Source of the DNA: Vibrio algivorus
GTDB lineage: Bacteria; Pseudomonadota; Gammaproteobacteria; Enterobacterales; Vibrionaceae
Assembly: GCF_002218005.2 (NCBI RefSeq)
Contig: NZ_AP018678.1
Coordinates: 1,302,001 to 1,366,000, forward strand
Direction: 5' to 3'
Length of the DNA stretch: 64,000 nucleotides
The notes under the pieces are model-generated. The model searched no databases and was not told the DNA's origin. It saw nothing but the letters and a program-made list of their open reading frames with translations. The position numbers and the translations under genes were made by a program. Of this stretch, positions 42,015 through 50,809 are shown piece after piece; the stretch's first letter is position 1, and the number at the start of each line of letters is the position of its first letter.

Positions 42015-43334
42015 ATGAGTGCTAATAATGTTCACGACATGAGTTCCAAAGCCAAAGGTAAGGATAATTTATCCAACCTTTCTTCGGACTATATGTCAAG
42101 CATCCCCCACCAAGCTCAACCCTCTATTATTTGTCCTTGTTGTGATATGAAAGTCATAACCCAAGATTTGCACTTAGGGATAAATGCACACTGCCCTAGG
42201 TGCGATACTTTGCTTTATCGTGGCAAAGACTTCTTACTCAATACCAACTTGATGCTGGCTTTTAGTGGCTTACTATTTTTCATTCCGGCTCTATTCATAC
42301 CCTTTATTACCATACGTCTCATTAATGTAAACTTTTCATCTACTCTCGTTTCAGGGGCATTTGCACTCTTTAATGAAGGTTTTTACGCTCTCGGGGTTTT
42401 AATTTTTTTATGTTCATCTGTCATTCCTGTGCTGCTATTTGCTTCTGTCATTGGCGCACATTGGGGATTAAAGCATAAAAATTTTGTTGTTTTTAAATAC
42501 TCTCTTGTCATTTATCAAAAAGTAAAACATTGGTGGATGGTTGATGTTTTTTTATTGAGTATTGCAGTGGCTGCTTTCAAACTTCTAGAGTATTCAACCG
42601 TTACCCCAAAAATTGGTTTAATTTGTATCACCTTTTCGCAAATTATTGCTATCACCTTAATTATACGTATGAGTGTTCGCCGCTATTGGGAGGCTTGGAA
42701 TCCTAGTAATGAATTGAATATTACGGCCATTGAATCCCACTGTCAGCACTGTCACCTATCTCAAGATAACAATAACAGCTGCCAACGCTGCCATAGTCCT
42801 CTCATCGATAGAAAGCCAAACTCTATCCAAAAAACATGGGCTTTTTTAATTGCGGCAACCGTCTTTCTCATTCCTGCCAACTTTTTAGAAATATCGATTA
42901 TTTTTAGCAATGGTATTCGTTATCAAGATACTATCTTCTCCGGTGTTGTAAGCTTAACCAAAGGTCATATACCCATCGCCATTGTTATTTTCGTGGCCAG
43001 TATTTTAGTCCCTGTAGCTAAAATTATAGGTTTAGCTTATATTTTGGTCTATATACAATTAAAATCATCACTAGACCAATATAAAAGAATGAAACTCTAT
43101 CTCTTTGTAAAATGGATAGGAAAATGGTCAATCTTAGATCTTTTTGTCATTGCTACCACCATTGCACTTGTCGACCGTGACCAAATTTTGGATTTTTCAC
43201 CCGGCCCTGCCGCAATCGCATTTGCTGCAGTGGTGGTATTAACCATGTGTGCAGCTGAAAGCTTAGATCCGCGCCTAATTTGGGATACACCGTCTAAAAC
43301 CAACAATAAGAATGAATCCTCTTATGAACAATGA
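42015..43334 (+). CDS. letA: LetA (PqiA family), inner-membrane partner of LetB
   Basis: A 439-residue integral membrane protein with two PqiA-type modules. Each is introduced by a zinc-ribbon cysteine set: CPCCDMK with CPRCDTLL near residues 40-65, and CQHCH with CQRCHSPL near 240-260. Each is followed by about four membrane spans. It works with the MCE protein LetB in lipid transport between the inner and outer membranes. E. coli LetA (YebS) is about 427 residues and also lies between msrC and letB. It overlaps letB by 23 bases. Confidence 0.9.
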   Translation: MSANNVHDMSSKAKGKDNLSNLSSDYMSSIPHQAQPSIICPCCDMKVITQDLHLGINAHCPRCDTLLYRGKDFLLNTNLMLAFSGLLFFIPALFIPFITIRLINVNFSSTLVSGAFALFNEGFYALGVLIFLCSSVIPVLLFASVIGAHWGLKHKNFVVFKYSLVIYQKVKHWWMVDVFLLSIAVAAFKLLEYSTVTPKIGLICITFSQIIAITLIIRMSVRRYWEAWNPSNELNITAIESHCQHCHLSQDNNNSCQRCHSPLIDRKPNSIQKTWAFLIAATVFLIPANFLEISIIFSNGIRYQDTIFSGVVSLTKGHIPIAIVIFVASILVPVAKIIGLAYILVYIQLKSSLDQYKRMKLYLFVKWIGKWSILDLFVIATTIALVDRDQILDFSPGPAAIAFAAVVVLTMCAAESLDPRLIWDTPSKTNNKNESSYEQ

Positions 43335-45960
43335 GACACCAGAAAACCAAGTCAAACTAAAAAAAGATCGTAAGATATCGCCCCTATGGATTTTACCGAT
43401 CATCGCCTTATGTCTTGCTGGCTGGCTTGGCTATAAAAGTTATAGTGAAATGGGTCAACGCATCCAAATTCACTTTACCAATGCTCAAGGGCTTATTGAA
43501 GGTAGAACGACCATTCGTTATCAAGGTCTAGAAGTTGGTATCGTCCGTAAAATTAGCCTATCAGACAATTTAAAAGACATTTATGTTACTGCCGATATTT
43601 ACCCTAAAGCCACCAAACTTTTATCTACAAACACCCGTTTCTGGCTAGTTAAACCTAAAGCAAGTTTAAGTGGTATCACTGGTTTGGATGCGCTTGTATC
43701 CGGTAACTATATTGCTATTCAACCAGCAGAAGATGTCATGGATGGAAAAAAACATGATATTTCAAAAGAATACACCGCGCTAAAAGAAGAGCCGATGGAT
43801 ATCCGAGCGCAAAATGGCGTCAATATTACTCTAACCTCCAAAGATTTAGGCTCCATTTCTGTCGGTTCTAAAATCATGTTTAGAAAGATTCCTATCGGTG
43901 AAGTCACCAATTTCACCCTAGCCGACGACGGCAGTTCAGTAAAAATTCAGACATCGATTAAACAAGAATATTCCCATATTGTGAATTCAGACAGCCGATT
44001 TTGGAATGTTAGTGGTATAAGTGCGACTGTTGGATTTAATGGTGTCGATGTTCAACTAGACAGTTTGAATTCATTGCTCATGGGAGCTATTGCAGTTGAT
44101 TCTCCAGAAGATGGCCAACCGATTAGCGCAGATAAAGTATATAAACTCTACTCAGATATCAAAACTGCGGGCCGTGGTGTTCGCATTACCATGGATGTAC
44201 CTGATGACAGCAATATTTCAGCTAATGCACCCATCATGTACAAAGGCATTGAAGTTGGCCAAATAACTGATATCGGCTTATCTGATGACAAAAGCAAAGT
44301 GGTCGCATCTGCCGCGATTCAGCCTGCATTTTCAGATGCGTTAAATACTGGCTCTCATTTTGTTTTAGAAGAAGCCAAACTCTCTTTGACTGAAATGAAA
44401 AATGTCAGCAACTTTATACGAGGTAATTTTCTTAGTTTAATACCTGGTACTGGCCAGAAAGCGCGTCATTTTAATGTTGTGAAAAAGAATGAATTACTAC
44501 GTGCGTCACATCAAACCACACAAATTAATTTAGCGGCAGACGATACCTACGGTTTAGAAGAAGGTACACAGATCCTCTATCGCGGAATACCGGTAGGCAA
44601 TATCAATAAAATTTATCTTGATGGTGAACGTGTCCGTTTTAATGCTCAAATTGATACCCAATATCTACACTTAATTAAGTCTAAAAGCCGATTTTTCATT
44701 ACCTCTAGCGTAGACGCAAGCTTTACTGGTACAGGCATTAACGTCTCTATGCCGCCCATAAAACGCCTTCTAGCAGGCTCTGTAAGTTTTGATAGTCTTG
44801 GGGATGACAAAATCAACTCAGAGTACCACTTATACGCAAGCAAGCCGTTAGCCGATCTTGCTAAGTATGAAACTGCAGGTTCAACTGGCTTAACATTATT
44901 TGCGGTTAGCCTACCTCCAGTATCCATTGGTAGCCCCATTTTGTATCGTAATCTAGAAGTCGGTAAAGTTTCTCAATTTTCATTGGTTGATGGTGGCGTT
45001 AAAATTCACGTTCGTATCGAAAACCGCTACAAACACTTACTCACTAAGCAAACGGTATTTTGGAATCATTCTGGCGTTAAAATAGATGCTAATCTAAGCG
45101 GCCTAAGCGTGACGGCGTCACCAATTTCCAGCTTACTTAAAGGTGGTATCTCATTTGATAACTTGGCAGGAGTTGAGAATAAACTCAATGATAACTGGAT
45201 CTTATACCAAGATTATAAATCTGCTCGCCAGTTTGGACGTAAAATCACCTTAGTGACAGAAAAAAATGAAACGGTCACCAAAGGTATGCCTATCAAATAT
45301 CAAGGTGTTCAAGTTGGTGAAGTGACGCTTGTTCACCTTAACTTCCCTGGTAAAAATGTTGAGATTTCAGCTCGTATTTTCCCAGAATACGTCGATAACA
45401 TTGCTAAAAAAGATAGCCACTTCTGGGTAGTCTCACCTGAAATTGGTCTTTCTGGAGCAAAACATATCGATACTATCTTAAGTCCATATATCGAGGTGTC
45501 CCCTTCAGACTCAACTCAACTTAGTTATACTTTTAATCTTGAGTCCCATGAAAAGGCAACCAGTGGTAGCACTTTCTATTTACAGAGCTTAAGCCGTTCT
45601 TCGGTCAAAGTTGGTGCCCCAATTCTCTATCGAGATTTTGAAATTGGTCATGTAACCAGTGTCGAATTGGGAGATCTCGCTGATCGAGTCATTACCAGCT
45701 TTGAAGTTGAGCCTAAGTATGCTTACCTAATCCGTAAAAATTCTGTGTTTTGGAACGTTTCTGGGGTGAATGTGAGTATCGGTTTATCTGGTGCAAACAT
45801 AAAAGCCGGAACGGTGGATAATGTATTACGCGGTGGTATTGCCTTTGCGACACCAGACGACGAACCTTTACAACCCAAAGCGGCGGTAGAATCTACATTT
45901 TTACTCAATAAAGAACCTGAACCACAGTGGCTCACATGGCAATTAGCGATACCCAAATAG
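43312..45960 (+). CDS. letB: LetB, seven-MCE-domain lipid transport protein
   Basis: An 882-residue periplasm-spanning protein with an N-terminal anchor (PLWILPIIALCLAGWLGY, about 25-42). I count seven MCE repeats, starting near RIQIHFTNAQGLIEG, GVNITLTSKDLGSIS, GVRITMDVPDDSNIS, TQINLAADDTYGLEEG, TGLTLFAVSLPPVS, GRKITLVTEKNETVT and GSTFYLQSLSRSSV. Each has the G-x-x-I-x-Y/F-R/K-G/N/D core and a following G-x-V/I. The seven repeats identify LetB (YebT) rather than PqiB, which has three. Hexamers form a tunnel for phospholipid movement. A perfect matS lies inside the gene. Confidence 0.93.
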   Translation: MNPLMNNETPENQVKLKKDRKISPLWILPIIALCLAGWLGYKSYSEMGQRIQIHFTNAQGLIEGRTTIRYQGLEVGIVRKISLSDNLKDIYVTADIYPKATKLLSTNTRFWLVKPKASLSGITGLDALVSGNYIAIQPAEDVMDGKKHDISKEYTALKEEPMDIRAQNGVNITLTSKDLGSISVGSKIMFRKIPIGEVTNFTLADDGSSVKIQTSIKQEYSHIVNSDSRFWNVSGISATVGFNGVDVQLDSLNSLLMGAIAVDSPEDGQPISADKVYKLYSDIKTAGRGVRITMDVPDDSNISANAPIMYKGIEVGQITDIGLSDDKSKVVASAAIQPAFSDALNTGSHFVLEEAKLSLTEMKNVSNFIRGNFLSLIPGTGQKARHFNVVKKNELLRASHQTTQINLAADDTYGLEEGTQILYRGIPVGNINKIYLDGERVRFNAQIDTQYLHLIKSKSRFFITSSVDASFTGTGINVSMPPIKRLLAGSVSFDSLGDDKINSEYHLYASKPLADLAKYETAGSTGLTLFAVSLPPVSIGSPILYRNLEVGKVSQFSLVDGGVKIHVRIENRYKHLLTKQTVFWNHSGVKIDANLSGLSVTASPISSLLKGGISFDNLAGVENKLNDNWILYQDYKSARQFGRKITLVTEKNETVTKGMPIKYQGVQVGEVTLVHLNFPGKNVEISARIFPEYVDNIAKKDSHFWVVSPEIGLSGAKHIDTILSPYIEVSPSDSTQLSYTFNLESHEKATSGSTFYLQSLSRSSVKVGAPILYRDFEIGHVTSVELGDLADRVITSFEVEPKYAYLIRKNSVFWNVSGVNVSIGLSGANIKAGTVDNVLRGGIAFATPDDEPLQPKAAVESTFLLNKEPEPQWLTWQLAIPK
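45109..45121. other. matS: matS site (full consensus)
   Basis: GTGACGGCGTCAC fits GTGACRNYGTCAC at every position. It lies within letB, about 30 kb from matP and from dif. A full match is expected by chance roughly once per 4 Mb, so this is probably a working MatP site of the Ter macrodomain. Confidence 0.8.
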
Positions 45961-45988
45961 CCAACATAAAAGAAAAGTAAATTAACCG

Positions 45989-46023
45989 AAAATGCAGTCG
46001 TTAAATCAGCTGCATTTTTTTTT
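45989..46023 (+). terminator. letB terminator
   Basis: AAAATGCAG (45989-45997) pairs with CTGCATTTT (46010-46018), followed by more T. It separates letAB from rsmF. Confidence 0.75.
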
Positions 46024-46073
46024 ATATCAGTTAAAATTCGCCCTTACTTTTTATACGCGTTGAGGCCACTCTT

Positions 46074-47516
46074 TTGCATTCTAATGTCAAGCTACCCAAT
46101 GAGTTTCTTGAACTTGTTAAATCCACTATGCCTAGTCATTTATCTATGGCGGATTTTATCGCAGCATGTCAACGACCTCTTCGTCGTAGTATTCGGGTTA
46201 ATACACTCAAAACCGACGTCATCACATTCAAAACGGTTTCAGCTAAAAAAGGCTGGAAATTATCACCGATTCCATGGTGTGAAGAAGGATTTTGGATAGA
46301 ACGTGGAGATGAAAGTGTACCACTTGGCAATACAGCGGAACATTTAGCCGGCTTATTTTACATTCAAGAAGCCAGTTCAATGCTACCTGTCAGTGCATTA
46401 CTAAAAGACAATGATAAGCTTAACCTAGTACTCGATATGGCTGCCGCACCAGGCTCAAAGACTACACAAATTGCCGCAGCAATGAATAATCAAGGTGCAA
46501 TGGTTGCAAATGAGTACGCAGCTAGCCGAGTTAAAGTTCTTAGTGCTAATATTCAACGCTGTGGCGTTCATAATACGGCTTTAAGTAACTTTGATGCCCG
46601 CGTATTTGGTGGGTGGCTTCCAGAGCATTTTGATACCATTTTATTAGACGCACCTTGCTCTGGTGAAGGCACGGTTCGTAAAGATGCTGATGCCATGAGT
46701 AATTGGGATTTGGAATCAGTGTCTGAAATTGCCGAGACGCAAAAAGCTCTAATTGAAAGCGCCTTCTACGCCTTAAAACCGGGCGGCACGATCACCTATT
46801 CAACCTGCACGCTAAATCAACAGGAAAATCAACAAGTCTGCCTACACCTAAAACAAAAGTTTGGCGATGCGGTTGAATTTTTACCACTAGGTGACTTATT
46901 TGAAAATGCTGAGAAAGCGTTAACTGAGCATGGTTTTCTTCACATTTACCCACAAATATTTGATAGCGAAGGTTTTTTTGTCGCAAAAATCAAAAAGCTT
47001 TCATCGGTTCAAGCTCCTGAAGTAAAAAAACGCTTAGGTAAGTTTCCTTTTGAAGCAGCTAATGACAAAACCTGCCTACAAATTCAACAAGAGCTGCAAT
47101 CAACGCTTGGACTTGATATTCCAACAAGTTGCCAAATATGGTTACGAGATCAAGAAGTATGGTTGTTCCCTGCCGCTATGACACATATGATTGGTGAGCT
47201 CCGTTTTAGTCGAATTGGCTTGAAATTAGCCGAAGTATTAAAACCCTCAAAGAAAAAAAATGCCCCTCTTTATCGCTGGCAACATGAAGCGATAATGGCT
47301 TTGGGTAAAGCAAGCAATGCTAAAAGTGTTGAGTTGTCTATCGAAGATGCTCGTGAATGGTTTATGGGACGAGATGTCCGCCCAAATATAGAGTCAGGTA
47401 TTGGTGAGGTAATGGTTACTCATTCCAGTGCGGTTATTGGCCTAGGAAAATGGGTAGGGAATCGCATAAAAAATGGACTACCTCGAGAGTTGGTCCGAGA
47501 TAAGAATTTATTTTAG
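46074..47516 (+). CDS. rsmF: RsmF, 16S rRNA m5C1407 methyltransferase
   Basis: A 480-residue SAM-dependent methyltransferase that methylates C1407 of 16S rRNA. It appears to start at TTG behind TGAGG; no ATG fits. Family parts in order: CQRPLRRSIRVNTLK, IPWCEEGFWIERGD, FYIQEASSMLPV, SAM motif DMAAAPGSKTTQ, LLDAPCSGEGTVRKD with the first catalytic cysteine, and YSTCTLNQQENQ with the second. The C-terminal PUA-like domain ends RIKNGLPRELVRDKNLF. It follows letB as in E. coli. Confidence 0.94.
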   Translation: MHSNVKLPNEFLELVKSTMPSHLSMADFIAACQRPLRRSIRVNTLKTDVITFKTVSAKKGWKLSPIPWCEEGFWIERGDESVPLGNTAEHLAGLFYIQEASSMLPVSALLKDNDKLNLVLDMAAAPGSKTTQIAAAMNNQGAMVANEYAASRVKVLSANIQRCGVHNTALSNFDARVFGGWLPEHFDTILLDAPCSGEGTVRKDADAMSNWDLESVSEIAETQKALIESAFYALKPGGTITYSTCTLNQQENQQVCLHLKQKFGDAVEFLPLGDLFENAEKALTEHGFLHIYPQIFDSEGFFVAKIKKLSSVQAPEVKKRLGKFPFEAANDKTCLQIQQELQSTLGLDIPTSCQIWLRDQEVWLFPAAMTHMIGELRFSRIGLKLAEVLKPSKKKNAPLYRWQHEAIMALGKASNAKSVELSIEDAREWFMGRDVRPNIESGIGEVMVTHSSAVIGLGKWVGNRIKNGLPRELVRDKNLF

Positions 47517-47527
47517 AGAGGCTTTTT

Positions 47528-47566
47528 TACGGCTCGTAAATTACTTATACGAGCCGTATTGATTTT
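47528..47566 (+). terminator. Hairpin between the convergent rsmF and PheC-like genes
   Basis: TACGGCTCGTA (47528-47538) and TACGAGCCGTA (47548-47558) form a perfect 11-bp stem, followed by TTGATTTT. The T run is modest, so termination efficiency is uncertain. Confidence 0.55.
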
Positions 47567-47583
47567 CAGAGAAGAACAAAAGA

Positions 47584-48369
47584 TTATTGTACGACTTCCC
47601 ATTGCTTAGCTAAGCGATTTTTAGTATTGCCGGCCAACCACTCATTCACTTTAACGAGTAGCTCGGTATTACTTTTATCCATCATATAAACTTTGTGGCT
47701 TTCTGTCCCTGCAAGTACCTCTTCAGAGGCGATGCAAAACACGCCTTTCTCTTGATTTTGGTAATACTTACCCTCGATTAAATCGGTAAACATTACATCT
47801 GCTCGATTCGACCTTATCGCTTGCAAGGTATCAAAGTTATCTTTCTTACGTATAATTTGCGCTTGTTTAATATGAGAGTTCACATACGCTTCGTTGGTAC
47901 CACCTGGATTAACGACTACTTTCACGTTAGGTTGGTCAATTTCATCTAGAGTTCGGAAAAGCAACTTTTTACTGCAATGACTTAATGCTATTTTGCCATT
48001 CTTAGCTACTGAGTTAGATAGTGCGAACTGTTTTTGCCTTTGTGCGGTTTTGGTGACACCACCCGCCGCAATATCAAATTTATCAACCATTAAATCAGCA
48101 CTTAAGGTTGGCCAAGAAGTTTCGACAAATTTAACCGTTAGCCCTAAAGAGTGAGCCAAGTTCTTAGTCATATCGACATCAAAACCGACTAAGTGCCCTA
48201 ATTTATTACGAAATGACAATGGAGAGTAGTCTCCTGTGAGGCCAATACGTAACTCCCCACTTTGTTTAATTTCATTCCACGTTCTTGCTTGAACCGATTG
48301 AGCCATTACCGAAACACAAATGGTCAGTAAGCACATCCGCCCCGTAAGCCAATATTGTTTCTTTTCCAT
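47584..48369 (-). CDS. Periplasmic PheC-like cyclohexadienyl dehydratase / family 3 solute-binding protein
   Basis: A 261-residue exported protein. The start at 48369 has GGAAG at a proper distance; the signal peptide ends near QSVQA. The fold is that of amino-acid ABC binding proteins, but several stretches match the periplasmic cyclohexadienyl dehydratase PheC of Pseudomonas as I remember it: TGDYSPLSFR, GFDVDMTKNLA, ETSWPTL, FDIAAGGVT, NPGGTNE and MFTDLIEGKYY, where the glutamate is the likely catalytic acid. No permease or ATPase gene is adjacent, which supports an enzyme role. It could make phenylpyruvate from prephenate in the periplasm. A plain solute-binding protein remains possible. 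Confidence 0.65.
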   Translation of the reverse strand: MEKKQYWLTGRMCLLTICVSVMAQSVQARTWNEIKQSGELRIGLTGDYSPLSFRNKLGHLVGFDVDMTKNLAHSLGLTVKFVETSWPTLSADLMVDKFDIAAGGVTKTAQRQKQFALSNSVAKNGKIALSHCSKKLLFRTLDEIDQPNVKVVVNPGGTNEAYVNSHIKQAQIIRKKDNFDTLQAIRSNRADVMFTDLIEGKYYQNQEKGVFCIASEEVLAGTESHKVYMMDKSNTELLVKVNEWLAGNTKNRLAKQWEVVQ

Positions 48370-48563
48370 ATTATTAACTTCCATGTATAAAACAACTGAG
48401 GTGAAAACGCCCCATTATAACAAGGTCACTGAGTATCCATCTATGACCATAAAATGACTATAGCAATAAAGCTACCTAACCCTCTATTGATTTCAGTAGA
48501 AGTAACAAACCGAATACTAAAATGAGAGCAATGTTAACGAAGATTAATTAAAAGCAGTATAAA

Positions 48564-48632
48564 TATACCCAAATAACTTCAATATACGAGTTTCAGCCAC
48601 ATTAAAACAAATTTTAAGCAAGGCAAATTAAA
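48564..48632 (+). repeat. Palindromic intergenic repeat, copy D left arm
   Basis: It starts TATACCCAAATAACTTCAAT and continues through GAGTTTCAG to AAGGCAAATT. It is inverted relative to the arm at 48984-49052, with about four in five positions identical. The pair encloses the small gene at 48645-48935. Confidence 0.8.
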
Positions 48633-48644
48633 TATGGGAAGAGA

Positions 48645-48935
48645 TTAATGGCGAATAAAATGAGGCAGCTCATCAAGAAAATGGTGTTCTTTTTCTATTA
48701 CTCCGGCTTTTGTCTGCTGTTGAATCAGTTCTGGAGCATTTAAAAATGATTTCGCTTTCTTAGGATCACAGACTTTAAACATACAAAACACGTTAAATTC
48801 TGATTGGGTCGATGAGGCTTCATGCCAAAGGCTTTTAATCATTAAGCCAGCTTCTTCATAGGAAATGGTGTTTACATTGAAGTAGTCACGCCATACCTGA
48901 TAGTCCATGATTTTATTTCTACTTAAAAGATACAT
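48645..48935 (-). CDS. Small protein of unknown function, enclosed by inverted repeats
   Basis: A 96-residue soluble protein starting MYLLSRNKIMDYQVWRDYFN and ending FLDELPHFIRH. The alternation of short strands and helices (VFCMFKVCDPKKAKSFLNAP) resembles dimeric alpha/beta-barrel (antibiotic-monooxygenase-like) proteins, but I do not recognise the family. The stop is 12 bases from the left repeat arm and the start 48 bases from the right arm, so gene plus short promoter fill the space between them exactly. Confidence 0.65.
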   Translation of the reverse strand: MYLLSRNKIMDYQVWRDYFNVNTISYEEAGLMIKSLWHEASSTQSEFNVFCMFKVCDPKKAKSFLNAPELIQQQTKAGVIEKEHHFLDELPHFIRH

Positions 48936-48983
48936 AATAAAACCTTGTTGATTATATTTGAACAGAGATAGTATCTGATCATA

Positions 48984-49052
48984 TTCAATTTGCCTTGCCT
49001 ACAGCTTGTTTTACTCTTGCTGAAACTTGCCTCTTGAAGTTACTTGGGTATA
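48984..49052 (-). repeat. Palindromic intergenic repeat, copy D right arm
   Basis: It ends CTTGAAGTTACTTGGGTATA. Read on the - strand it is a left-type half (GTTTCAGCAAGAGTAAAACA) matching the arm at 48564. It has no right-type half, so the two arms are two left halves facing each other. Confidence 0.8.
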
Positions 49053-49178
49053 ACAGTTATTCACTTTCAGTGGGCCGCTATTTAATGCCATTTGTTTCGT
49101 AGGTTCAAGCATAGGGGTTTAAATTATCACCAAGCTGCCCCTAGAAAAGCAACTTCTTTGATATAACTCAACTAAACT

Positions 49179-49769
49179 TTACCCTTTAAGCTCCTTTAGC
49201 TGTCTATCATGCCACTTAGCCATCAAAATAAGGCAAGTAATCGCCCCAAATAGAGCAAAAGCCATGTCCGACTGAGTATCCCATACATAGCCTTGGGTCC
49301 CTAGGAACGCTTCTGCATTTTCACCCGTCGCTACCGCTACCCACCACTCAATTAACTCGTAAAAGGCGCTAAAAGCTAAACAAACCGATAGCGCAAATAA
49401 ATTCATCCATGCTTTGCCATTAACAACCTTGAGTCTGAGCAATAGTTCACGAGCAATTAAAGCAGGAACAAAACCTTGCGCAAAATGACCTAGTTTGTCG
49501 TAATTATTACGGGCCGCACCAAATAGATTATCGAATAAAGGCACTTCAGCATACGTATAATGCCCACCCACCATCAAAATGATGCAATGGATAAGAATGA
49601 AGAAATAAAGTAATGAGGTCAGCTTAAAGCGTTGATAAGTTAACAGTAAGATAGCCGCACCAATCAATGCTGGCAGCACTTCCAAAAACCAAGTAAAAGT
49701 ATCTTTCGGATCAAGTGCAGACCATACAAATGTCACTACAAATACGACAGCCCATAAAATTCTTCCCAT
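49179..49769 (-). CDS. yjdF: YjdF/DUF2238 family inner-membrane protein
   Basis: A 196-residue protein with about six membrane spans. I start at the ATG at 49769, 6 bases after AAGGA, rather than the GTG one codon earlier. Family parts are YDKLGHFAQGFVPALIARELLLR and FSAFYELIEWWVA, containing conserved His and Glu residues in membrane segments, then GTQGYVWDTQSDMAFALFGA. Function unknown in the family. It is transcribed alone. Confidence 0.85.
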   Translation of the reverse strand: MGRILWAVVFVVTFVWSALDPKDTFTWFLEVLPALIGAAILLLTYQRFKLTSLLYFFILIHCIILMVGGHYTYAEVPLFDNLFGAARNNYDKLGHFAQGFVPALIARELLLRLKVVNGKAWMNLFALSVCLAFSAFYELIEWWVAVATGENAEAFLGTQGYVWDTQSDMAFALFGAITCLILMAKWHDRQLKELKG

Positions 49770-49796
49770 CACCTATCCTTATGCTTTCTGAATAGC

Positions 49797-49827
49797 AAAA
49801 CGCACAACTTGAGGTTGTGCGTTTTTT
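49797..49827 (-). terminator. Bidirectional hairpin after the CvfB-like gene
   Basis: CGCACAAC (49801-49808) pairs with GTTGTGCG (49814-49821), with flanking A and T runs on both sides. It ends the gene at 49840. Confidence 0.75.
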
Positions 49828-49839
49828 AAAGTCTTAATG

Positions 49840-50673
49840 CTAGATCTTGTAAATTCCATCTTTATCTATACGGATTTTACCTTGTTTGTATAATCCGCCG
49901 ATGGTTTTCTTAAATGTTCCTTTACTGGTACGGAACACAGTGAAAATTGCTTCTGGCGTGGATTTATCACTCAAAGGTAAAAAGCCACCTTTGGTCTCTA
50001 ATACATGCATAACCTTTTCACTAAGATCATCCATTTTCGCCACACCAATTTTCTGTAAAGAGAGGTTGATACGCCCATCTTCACGGATACCTTTGATATA
50101 TCCTTTTAGGCGTTTACCAACAAACAACTTACCGAACACATCAGATTTAAAGATAACACCCCAATGTTCACCATTAATGATGGCTTTAAAGCCTAGATCC
50201 GTACGCTCTGCAACCAACAGTTCAACCTGCTGATTAATTTCATAATTAGCAGGTGTTTTATCTAATAATTTATTAAACTTAGTGGTGCCAACGATACGGC
50301 CTGAGGCTTTATCAGAGTAAACATAAACTAAAATGTTTTGCCCTTCATTTAACGGTACACGTTGGTTGCTAAAAGGTACTAATAAATCTTTCTTATCAAT
50401 TCCCCAATCAACAAAAGCACCAACATTATTGACACCTACCACGTGCATCATTGCCCACTCACCTACTTGAGCCAGTGGTTTCTCAGTTGTCGCCGATAGT
50501 TGGTTATCTGAATCAAAGTACAACATCACATCAATGTCATCACCAATACTTGTTCCTTCTGGTACAAATTTATTTGGCAACAAAACCGAGCCGTAATCAT
50601 CTGCGTCTAAGAAAAGACCGAAATCGGCTTGTTTGGTAACTTTAAGTGTGTTGATTTGACCAATATTAATCAT
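49840..50673 (-). CDS. CvfB-family S1-domain RNA-binding protein
   Basis: A 277-residue cytoplasmic protein with tandem S1-like domains and a C-terminal winged helix, the CvfB/YitL layout (usual length near 280). It starts INIGQINTLKVTKQADFGLFLD. The second S1 has VGVNNVGAFVDWGIDKKDLLVPF, the third RTDLGFKAIINGEHWGVIFKSD and GYIKGIREDGRINLSLQ, and the winged helix FRTSKGTFKKTIGGLYKQGKI. CvfB affects virulence gene expression in Gram-positive bacteria; the Vibrio role is unknown. Confidence 0.82.
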   Translation of the reverse strand: MINIGQINTLKVTKQADFGLFLDADDYGSVLLPNKFVPEGTSIGDDIDVMLYFDSDNQLSATTEKPLAQVGEWAMMHVVGVNNVGAFVDWGIDKKDLLVPFSNQRVPLNEGQNILVYVYSDKASGRIVGTTKFNKLLDKTPANYEINQQVELLVAERTDLGFKAIINGEHWGVIFKSDVFGKLFVGKRLKGYIKGIREDGRINLSLQKIGVAKMDDLSEKVMHVLETKGGFLPLSDKSTPEAIFTVFRTSKGTFKKTIGGLYKQGKIRIDKDGIYKI

Positions 50674-50809
50674 GAAAACTCTTATTTATTAAAAACGTAT
50701 TAATTGCTAGTGATAACTGAAGCAAGACTGAAAATATTATACTCGCTTACCGACATTATTCACATAAATACTACGTAAAACTAAAAGTTAGCTGATCAGA
50801 TAACCACTA

